From: Branchiostoma belcheri
Lineage: Eukaryota > Chordata > Leptocardii > Amphioxiformes > Branchiostomatidae
DNA: 64,000 nt
Reading direction: 5' to 3'
Assembly (NCBI RefSeq): GCF_001625305.1
Contig: NW_017804254.1
Span: 744,923 to 808,922 of the forward strand
Part shown: positions 54,780-64,000 of the stretch, piece after piece
How positions within the stretch are numbered: the first letter of the stretch is position 1
How the letters are laid out: each line of letters begins with the position of its first letter
Notes under the pieces: model-generated
What the model was told of the DNA's origin: nothing
The model's input: only the letters and a program-made list of their open reading frames with translations
Databases searched by the model: none
Position numbers and translations under genes: made by a program

Positions 54780-54979
54780 TAGCCTCCTTCGCAGACTTGT
54801 AAGGCGGCGTTAATTTTATTCGGGGGGCGACGCGAGAGGGACGCGGAGGGACGGTTTTGCCGCCGAGGGAGTTTTTCCGGGGAGAGACGGCAGCGAAACT
54901 GTCCCTCCGCGGCATAAACTCGCGTCGCTCACCGAATAAAATTAACGCCGCCACCTCACAAGCCTGCGAATGAGGCTAA
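54780..54979. mobile_element. MITE with 8-bp target duplication (hAT-like)
   Basis: Inverted arms TAGCCTCCTTCGCAGACTTG / reverse complement, both reaching GTTAATTTTATTCGG, flanked by CCTTATAC at 54772-54779 and 54980-54987. CG-rich centre. Eight-base duplications are typical of hAT elements; no transposase. Confidence 0.82.
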
Positions 54980-54987
54980 CCTTATAC

Positions 54988-57900
54988 CAAAACACGTGAC
55001 TAGGTCGCCTTTAGTGCATCGCAAGCACCGCAATATGGGATGCGGATATGAATCAATGAAGACCTTTATGGTGCATTTTTGCCCCCACTGGGCTAAATAC
55101 AGGCCACATGTTGACAGTCATACATAAACGTGTATGTATAAACTTCTAGTGTACTCTAGTATATTCGACTTCCTCGCTTCTTAGTAATAGTGGAAATATA
55201 GAAGGCTGTGTGATTAGTTAGAGTTGGTTTCTTGAAGGCTACAAGGAATATAAATTTCTCTGTACTATCAAATATTTGAAGTGGTGGAATAATAACTGAA
55301 AAAAATAATTCTATCGCTATCACGCAAATGGCAATCAATGATAAAATAAAGTTGGCTGGAAAATGACAAATATGATGGGATTGCAATAGCTAATATGTTT
55401 AAAACAGAATTATCTTTGTATAAATAGGGTTGTCTGTTTTTTTTATATGTAATGTACACGTATTGTTGTCCTTTTACAATGTTACAATGTACATGTAAAT
55501 GTTGTGAATAAAGGATTTAAAAAAAATTAAAAAAAATCAATGATAAAATGAACGTCTTCTACTTTACATAAACTACAAAATTGGCAGATTCTTTGCTCTA
55601 TATGGGTCCGCGTTGTCTCTCTGACTAGACTAGCTCATTGATTCGAAAAAAAAAGAACAGTAACTGAGTTGTACCGTAAAGCTTCCGCTGGGTATTTCTC
55701 TTGCTAATAGAGTGGTCTTTTTTTTCTGCTAGGCAGGCAGAGTGAATATATACAACATGTATTTTGATTTTAAATCAGACCAAAATTTCCTAACAACCCC
55801 CCCCCCCTACACATACAATGAAATACCTTCCTTTCAGCGTTGAAAATGATCATGTTGGCATTGAAGCCTCCGAGTGAGGTTTTTAGGCGTGAACTGACAG
55901 GAAAAGGAATGACACTTACCTTGAGGCACGGCAAACTGAAGCGTAAATGGTTTTCGTCAATGACTAACGAAATCTGTAGTTGAACCGGTATTTATTCAGC
56001 AACTACGAATTGATATGTAAATATTTGAAGACAATCTTAGACAAACCATGGGAACAAAAACAAGACAAAGCTAAGACAAGTTGAATGACGTCGTGTCAGA
56101 AAGCTCCTGTTACACTTATACAGTTGAATGATACACCGTCTTGTAGCCAATGTAGGCTTGTGTCGTTACCTAGCCCCCATAGTATGTCAAAAACTGGGCG
56201 TTTTGGGGGTCTTCGGGGTGTTTGGGAGCTTTTATGTGCTATTTTCTGATTGCATATAGACAACATATATAGCCGGCCTGGTTGAATTACCCCCGTTAGA
56301 ACTGGCCAATCAGAAAACAGCCGAAGACCAATGAACCCCCCAGTTCTATAAGCCTGCTACCAAGTTGCTGCTACGTAGGCTATCGTTACCCAGTATGTCC
56401 AGAATAAATATATATATAATGCACTGAAACCTGGCCATCGCTAACCCTTTTCATTTACGTCATGATAATTATCACATGAATCTTGGCGACCAGATGTTGG
56501 CGGGTTATGAACTGATTAAGTTTCCGACATGTCCCTTCTTACCCAGTTTCAAAAAGCTTTTAATTAAAATTTCCTGAGTTTGTTTGCTTTCCTTGATTTG
56601 TTGTTTTGACTTGCTCATATTATTTACATGTGTACTTATGTTCGTAATAACTAGATTAATTAGTTTGATCTTCTTTATTTGTTCAGATATATGATTTGTA
56701 TTCTTTCATTAGTTATTCGAATTGTTTCCGTTTATTTCCTGTTATTTTTTGTCTTCTTCGTTTAAATTTTGTTTCAATCAGTATCAATGGTAACTTTTAA
56801 TCTTATAGCGTTGGGAAAGGCAATATATAAACCTCCAGGTTTCCGGCTCTCCCATGCATGTATACTTCACTTCAATTGTTATACTTAATTTTATCTTGTG
56901 AGTGCAAAATAAACAATAAGCAATTAGCAACGTGTTGGCATGTTGAAAAGACATTCACTGTAATCCAACATGGCAGATGTGATAAGCTTTTGTTGCTCCG
57001 AGTGGCTAGAAAGTATCGAGTATTGAAAATGTGAGTTTAGAATACTTGTTGCAGGCAGTGGTCATTCACACAGCACAATGGAAGGATGCCGTAGTAATAC
57101 CACTCCCCAAGTCACCTTCGTGAATAAATAATTGTGTTCCAGGTGTGAAAAAATGTGTTCCGGGTATAAAGAAAATGTGTTCCAGGTGTGAAAAAAATGT
57201 GTTCCCGGCTCACAATTTGCCAAATTTGCTGAGATTTTCATTTACCAAGTGGCTACTACGTATATGGGGCATTACACCTCAAAGTCAGAGTAAAATTTAT
57301 TTTATACTCCTACTACTGAGTATACAGCGAAAAGAATGAAACAAACACCAAGGTTACATTTATATATAGCAAAAGAAGTATATACACTTTATTTTCCAAT
57401 GTTTGGTGCAGAACGATAACTATACACGCACACGGCTTTGCTGGCGTCTAAAAGTGACTTATGTGCGTGATATAAGAACATTCGAAAATGCTGACTGTTC
57501 TTCATTAATCATTACAGTAAGTAACGGAGTATAAAAAGAATCATCATGAAATCTTTTCTTTATGAAATAATATTTCCCAGAGGCAGTGCTTACCACGTAC
57601 ACGAGTAGGAACTATTGAACAGATTTCGAAGCTTCATATAGCTATAGACCTTACGAAAGTCGCTGAACTTGTTGTGTCAATAAAATTGGTTCATATACGA
57701 GTAGATAGCTCACTAAATACATGTGTACAAGCATTTTGCGACAGCAAGCAATGTTTGCAGCACACAGTCGGGAGTTATTAGAAGGGAAGGGTCTACCACT
57801 TAACGCACAGTGGTTGACTCTTTCTTTGGTTTTCCTCTACTTTGACTTTGTCATTTGCCTATTGGTTGACAAACGAAGGGTACTAAATACAAAGCTTCTT

Positions 57901-58519
57901 GTATGGCAGTGTTAACAGGCAGCAACTGTTACTGTATAACGTTCAGAACTACTTCAAAATTCAACAAAAGAAATAATGTCCCTGGCAAGACACAATAAAA
58001 AGGAATTGTAAGTAAGATTTTTCACATCAGATAGGTGAGAGTTATTACAACAAAAATGCGGTTTACAAATATGTACAGCTATGTAGATATTTCATCGACA
58101 TGAGATGTATCGTCAAAAATTTACATACTGCTGTTAAATAATACTGCATGTTAGTCTTGTACAAACCGTTGAACTGCTGAAACCATGCATTCCATTTGAA
58201 TCACTATAAATAGACACACATTTGATGGAATTCTGTTTTCCTATCGGCGTCGATCTTCAACTGTGTGTGTGGAATGGTGTGGCTGTTTCCTTTTGCCCGA
58301 CTTTCTGACACCATTGGTAAGGATTCTACAATGTCTGAGGTACGATGTTCTCAATATAAAACCCCACATTGAAGAGCGGGTTGTCCTCTTTGTTGCGAAT
58401 AACTGTAGTCTGTGGTTCCTATTGGTGGCGGTAATCCTTCGACTATACACCAATGAGGTAGCAAGGAGTCTCTGTCTCCCGAGTTTGTAAAAAAAAAAAT
58501 ACAGTTTGTGGCGTTTCCG
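54988..58519. other. Intergenic stretch between COMT and tetraspanin 2
   Basis: AT-rich with duplicated blocks noted above. About 57140-57200 has a short tandem array of GTGTGAAAAAATGTGTTCC. No exon recognised. Confidence 0.5.
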
Positions 58520-61301
58520 CTAGACGGCGTCCATAGGCCGCGAGGCGGCTTGAAAATACCCCATGCGAAAGTTGTTACAGCACAGGGCGATACACAGTAG
58601 CAGCGTAAGCATCATGCTCATCATCTGCAAAAGAAAGAGGAACCTTTAAAGATGTGCCAAAATATAACTATTTCAATTTGCTAATTGATTTAAAGCAGAA
58701 ATAATGTTACTTTCATCTTATAAAAACTTGTTCAGTCTTTCTTTTCACAATCCAAAGTTTGTTTGTTTATTTTCTTGTCCACTTGATATAGCGAATCAAC
58801 ATTGATAACAGATCACTTAATTGTCGTACCTGTATAACCCCCATGCAGACTCCCAACCACTTCATCATTTTTATTTGTCTGCTGTCCTCGAAAAATGCGA
58901 GCACGTAAAAGCTGCACCCCTGTTGGGAAATACGGGAATACTTGTTATTGTTTTGATCTAGATGCTTGCAATGTGAGGATATTCATGGAATGAGTACAAA
59001 TAGGATTCTTGCAACAACGTAAGCTGGCATATATAACTGCCTATTAAAAAAATAAGTATTGATGGAGCAAAGGTTGCCATTTAACGATCAGAAATATGAC
59101 ACAAGATTCTGCATTTGCATTCGTAACTGTTTGTTTCATCATATTTTTTGTTCGTTGATGATAAACCACCAGTAATACAGACGCACGCAGGTGAGGAAAT
59201 ATCTCTATATCATAACCAACTGTGATGACCTACCTGACTGAAGTAATCGTCGCCCCTCTCAGCATGACCGCAGCCCTCGGCCGGTAGCCTGCAGCAGGAG
59301 TCCGGGACCCAGGTCTGACTGGGCCAGGCGGGCAGCCGGTACCAGTCCCGGTAACTAGTCATACCACAGCAGTGGTACTGTGGGAAATATGGCACAAACC
59401 GTTGGATGCTGATATTTTATTATGAGAGAACTATTTCATTTATTACCATGATATACCTTACATCAACTTTTATTGTTAGTACACAACAATTGTACAAGGA
59501 TAAAAATGGCGTCTATTGCTATATAACAAGCATGTACTACGAGATACCAGCAGATATTCTATCGATATATCATGTAAATTATACATTTAATTTATCTGGA
59601 TTATACTTGTCTATGTAATTTGTTATGATACGTTCTTGTACATGTACCAGTATAAGTAAAGGGCACAAAGAGGGAGAGATATGGAGAGAGAGAGACAAGT
59701 AGACAAACAGACAAACACACACACAGAGAGAGAGAGAGATAGAGAGAGAGAGTTTCATATAATTAACTTTCAGCATGAGGAAAACTATTTTGTGATGTAC
59801 GCACCTCGTTCTGTATGAAGTCCCAGCCTTTCGTGACTTCACCATAATTTCTGTCTCCGTAAAATCTCAATCTTCTCGATAGAATTGCAACTTCGTCATC
59901 CCGTCTTGGAAAAGGATCCTGACAAAAAAATTACTAATTTTTATTTTTTTCCACATAAAAAAAACAAACAAATGCAATTCTATACTAGTACCTTATGTTC
60001 GCCTTACTATTACGTACTACATGTGGTCACTGGCATTCTTTACATCACATGGAAAGGATGGGATACAAAACATGGGCTTGACTGCTCCTAACCTCTCAAA
60101 CCATCCAAAACCAAAAAAACTCATAACAGATATCGTGTCATTAGTAACATCTCAAGCCTAAAGTGTTTTATTAGAATATACCAGTTTAATTTGACGCCAC
60201 AAATAAGCTATTTAAGGTCGGGGCTATTAAGTCTATATGTACATGTCATGTACTTTCAAACATTAAAGAGTTAGGCCAGGTGCGCCCTTACCTCGTCTGG
60301 GTGTTTGTATGCCCACAAACCTCCGCCAAGTTCAACGAAGAATATCAACATCAAGCAAACAAGAAACTGAAAGAATAAAAGGGGAAAGTGATCGTCAACT
60401 TCCGTCTTTAAAGTCAATCTATCACTTGATCATCTCTACTGCCAAGAATTTGCAAATGTTATGTGACAACACTCTACGTTTGGGACCGCATTTGTACTGT
60501 TGCAGCAGCGACACCTAGCTGCAGTACGAATCAGATTCAGTCATTGATGCCCTGAAGATGGCGACAGTCAAAGAAACGTCAAATGTGAAAACCACGTTAC
60601 CGAGCATGTTACCATGCTTAGTACTATGGTGAAAACCGATTTATTCTTAGGCCATGTTGATTTGATTATATGGATGACATCCGCGCGCTCATGAATTTTC
60701 GGCCGTTTCCAAAAAAAAAAAGTTTTCAACCATACGGTAAATCGTACAAAACATTTACAAAATGAGCAAATATATACCATAAGTTGCAAAAATAATATTT
60801 GAAAACGATACCAATGTCGTAAAATGCCAAAATCAAATGAAAAAGACGAAAATGTAAAGAAATGAATTTGAAGACTACATTATTCGCCATACCATACTCT
60901 GTGTCATTTGCTCAACCTTCATGACCACGCAGAATTCATAATGAAAGAAACCTTTTCCTTGCAAAACTTTTTTTTTATTCGCACGCTCGCATCGGTTTTG
61001 GGGTTCCCAGAGGACGTCATCCATATAATCAAATCAACATGGCCTTAACAAAAAACACTTAAAGTTGGTTGGACTAAAGCCTTCCTACCTTCCCTAACAA
61101 GGCGGGGTTTTCCGTCATGGCGCCGCAGCAGCCCAGGAAGCCGACGAGGATCATGACGCATGAGGCGGACACGATGACGGGGTAGTACACGTTCACGAAG
61201 TACCCTCCTCCCGTGTCCTCCATCACCGCGCCTATGCTGATCAGGGCCGACACGTGATCTCGTACCCAGGTGCCCACCGCCACGATAGCCAGGCCGATGA
61301 T
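58520..61301 (-). CDS. Second tetraspanin, six of seven exons, first exon not found
   Basis: Exons 61089-61301, 60292-60366, 59805-59918, 59234-59377, 58830-58919, 58520-58624, all phase 0, 741 nt ending TAG (246 residues). The first exon found starts within TM1 (IIGLAIVAVGTWV), then TM2 (IVSASCVMILVGFLGCCGA), TM3 (FLVCLMLIFFVELGGGLWAY), a long extracellular loop with HCCGM (CCG), PDSCC and GC, and TM4 (WLGVCMGVIQMMSMMLTLLL). The PxSCC motif is a tetraspanin hallmark absent from the tetraspanin at 32986, so they are different subfamilies and not a tandem pair. The start exon should lie upstream of 61302; I found no convincing candidate to 64000, so it may be beyond the window or very short. 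Confidence 0.93.
60650..61044. mobile_element. MITE with TTA target duplication in tetraspanin 2 intron
   Basis: Terminal inverted repeats GGCCATGTTGATTTGATTAT, continuing ATGGATGACATCC at left and GACGTCATCCAT at right, flanked by TTA at 60647-60649 and 61045-61047. PIF/Harbinger-like by target site. It ends 45 bases before a splice donor. Related ends at 7225, 21850 and 23625. Confidence 0.87.
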
Positions 61302-64000
61302 CTGAAAAGAAACATATTACAACAATCTGTATTTGATACAAACAAACAACTCATAAAAGCATTGCACATGTTCATTGCTAAATCCAAGAGATTCTGTGAC
61401 CCTTTCACCTGAGCCACACTAAATGCCAAATTGCTGCTAAAAACTTACTATAAATATTAGTAGTTTTACTACAATATTATAATGTTATTTATGTATTACT
61501 TATTGACTGTTCATTATTGTTTCCATGCCCTATGTTACAAGTAATGTTGTATTTGTTCAATGTGTGTAAGTGTGCACGCTATCAGCATACTTGCTGCCTA
61601 GTGTACCCCTTGTATTTTTGCGCTACAATTCTAAATGAATAAATACGTATTGGAACATTTGAAGTTTTGTTGTTGCTTTTTTGTATTATTAGATCAAGAA
61701 ACGGAGAATGGAGCAGGCTGGACACATGTACAGCATCCGACATCCTAAGCTGCTAGCCAGCCAGCTTATCCTGTGGGAGACGGTAGAAGGAAGGAGGAGG
61801 CAGGGCACAAGAAGCACAACCTTCATTGACAACCTGAAGCGGGATGCTGGGCTCAGAGACATCACCACAGCAGAACTCCACTCACTGATGGAGGACAGGG
61901 ACGAGTGGAGAAGAAGAACCCATTGTCTCCCATGTTGACATCCTTGATATCACCGTTTAAGGTTCAAGGATTTCCATCATTATTGCAAAGGCTGGTTGTG
62001 CCCTCGAAGTAAGTCCTTGCACCTACTTTGAACTGGGACGCTTAAGTATATTTAAGCATTATACACCATGTATCAGCATCTAGCAAACGAGGAACTGGTC
62101 AAAAAGAAGGTCTATAGCTAAAAGTGATCAACGTGCATGCCCTGCTATAAGCAGTAAAAATACTAGAGTTCCACGATCTCATACCTTCGACAAATAACCT
62201 GTACGACTGGCAAATGCTTTTCATTGATTGAATATCATCATTTGCTCACACAGACAGATCCTCATTTGCACATACAGACAGATACACAGACATATAAATC
62301 GACACACAGACACAGACACACACAGTCTGATTCGTGGTACATGTATGTAGGCCATTTTAGATAATGATCTAGAATATTTTTATAGGCCGGCACGTGTGTA
62401 TTGCGATAACCTTCACCTGAGACCCAACAACAGAGTCTCACGCATGTTTTACGACCCGCTGTAAAGTTCACGTGTGTCTCCCGGCGCGAGGGTTCACTTT
62501 GTCTGAATGGTCCGAAATACCGAACAACGTCACGGCCTGTCATCTCCCCACCCACCCCCGCCATGACGACGTCCGTCAAAAACAAGGGCAAACATTTGCC
62601 GTCCCCACAGCGCGGCATTCTCCGGCTCTGTTGACATGTTATGTAAGTAAACAGGCTGAGTGCGCGCTGGCGCCCGGAGATGATTGATGAGCACGACTTT
62701 CCCAGGTCAGCCCTGTTCAAACCGAGAACACTCCAGACTCTCGGGCAGCGATTTCAAGAACGTTAGCTGATGAAACTTGCCACGTTGAGAAGTCAATGTG
62801 ACGAGTTGCATAACAGAAAAACTTATACAAGCAAAGCATAACAAAACAACCTGTCCATGGATAAATTTGGTTAAAAATGCACACAAAAGTTTTCCAATAA
62901 AATAAATATATACCTAGTACCCCAATAAACCTCCAAATAGAATTAGGTCAGAATCATATTGATGGTCTAGCTGGTATTTTTCCATGACGATGATAATTCT
63001 TGAGGACAGAAGCTCAAGGTTATGAGCTTGCACTCACTATGCCAAATGCAGATGCTTATATGTGGGATTTGCAAGATATCTAGAGCATATGTCTCTGTTT
63101 CACCATTCTGTACCCCCAATAAACACGACATAATCGCCAGGTACGGCCGGCAGAGCAGATCTAGAACTGAAGGTTTGATCCACTAACACCAGAGATAACC
63201 AGAGCTACGGGTTGTCTGTGGTTCGTACTGGCACCACAGTACATAACTAGTACTCCCCCGACAACTTACGCAAGTTTGCTCTACGATGGCCCCTTAGATA
63301 ACTCAATTTACCCGACAATGTTGACAAGAGCTGTTTGAGTGATATCTGGGGAGGTGTTGTGGAGGCATTCCTAGGCAAAGTCCACGTTGCTAGAAGAGGG
63401 GCACGCAGTCTAAAGGTCCATCACTAAAGCAGTATAATTCTGAATTCTACAATGGTTCTAGACCCGATAACATAGTTCCCTATTAGATATACCAAAAGTA
63501 TCACTTCAGAGGGAGCGGCAAACTGTTCTCTCCAGCCGACCAAACTCCCTTGGCATGCTATCTCTATTTGGCCGATTTCTACTCTTTCCCTCTCCCGAAG
63601 CCTGGTAGAAGCTTAGAAAAGCTAGCAGCCAGAACAAAATCTGTTTTCCATCCTTACGTCCGATATTTATATGTAAAAATTATGTTCTAATATCACTGTA
63701 ATCATACTTCTGTATCATTACCAGGACTTGTTTTTAGATTCTGAGAGCATAAACGTACAATAAAGGTCGATATTCTGTGCCAACCGATTCAGTTTCTTCA
63801 AATCTAAGCTAAAGAATTCGAATCTCGATTCAAACATCACGCCTCACGAAGAAAAGTTGAACTTAACCTGGTCTGTAGAGAAGAAAAACACACCTGCATA
63901 AACATTACCTGCGAATGTTACACACAGCTTATGCCTACATATCAATTTCCAATTAGTACTCCTATCAATTTTGATTGATTTCCCATGTACTAAGTAACAC
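61302..64000. other. Upstream region of tetraspanin 2
   Basis: Besides the LINE fragment, there is a repeat end AGAGTTCCACGATCTCATAC near 62165, a CACAGACA-rich tract near 62255-62330, a short CG-rich patch at about 62470-62640 and a half MITE near 63510-63610. No exon, RNA gene or promoter element that I can support. Confidence 0.45.
61700..61938 (+). mobile_element. Non-LTR retrotransposon fragment (3' end of reverse-transcriptase ORF)
   Basis: Translation has RMEQAGHMYSIRHPKL, an R-R-x-G-T-R-S-T-T-F-I-D segment, DAGL, and a final DRDEWRRR. This order, GH(I/V)xR..W..G.R..GR...W.D.....DRxxWR, is the usual C-terminal tail of LINE-type ORF2 proteins in animals. Only about 75 residues remain, with no RT core. 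Confidence 0.7.

Larger units (their letters stand above)
51900..57480. repeat. Diverged tandem duplication upstream of COMT
   Basis: 51945-52320 matches 54343-54720 (TCAGTCGATGAAATAAACTT, CCTTTCCCCAGTTGATTGGG); 52690-52920 matches 56395-56520 and 56960-56990 (CATGATAATTATCACATGAA-like text); 53735-53800 matches 57425-57480 (CGCACACGGCTTTGCT). No second COMT exon 1 is seen at the right copy. Confidence 0.7.

Noticed and set aside
62262-62720. 152-codon minus-strand frame as missing tetraspanin exon 1
   Set aside because: No TM1-like hydrophobic segment and no phase-0 donor; part of it is a simple-repeat translation.

Overview
Eukaryotic genomic DNA with no prokaryotic layout: coding sequence is split into short exons with GT/AG borders, and introns hold tRNA-derived SINEs, MITEs, microsatellites and two 20-base N gaps. 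Extracellular Sushi/EGF/FN2 modules on phase 1-1 exons, tetraspanins, a membrane-anchored catechol O-methyltransferase and dense small repeats suggest an invertebrate deuterostome, most likely an amphioxus (Branchiostoma). That species call is inference from gene content and repeat style, not a database result.

Left third (1-30061, minus strand): two tandem paralogous genes for secreted modular proteins. Gene B (30061 down to 10881, 20 coding exons) is complete by my model: all exon phases join to one 941-residue frame ending in TGA. Its order is signal peptide, CCP-like module, Sushi, five EGF modules, two Thr-rich linkers, two Sushi modules and about 435 residues I do not recognise. Gene A (7799 down past position 1) shares the signal peptide-CCP-Sushi-EGF head, then switches to two fibronectin type II modules and runs off the window. 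The heads lie in a duplicated block of 6-7 kb (about 2.9-9.2 kb and 24.2-31.6 kb). A second tandem duplication (20.9-24.3 kb) multiplied the EGF exons of gene B and left a dead EGF fragment.

Middle (32986-46277): a complete seven-exon tetraspanin (plus strand, 244 aa) faces a four-exon minus-strand gene for a 269-aa single-pass membrane protein of unassigned function, whose second intron carries a tRNA-Val(AAC) gene.

Right (49703-64000, minus strand): a catechol O-methyltransferase gene whose middle coding exon is split by a SINE with a 10-bp target duplication, so this haplotype looks null; then a second tetraspanin whose first exon I could not find. Between them is a duplicated, repeat-rich stretch with several hairpin MITEs. 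The genes do not form an obvious pathway; the clearest common theme is membrane and extracellular proteins.
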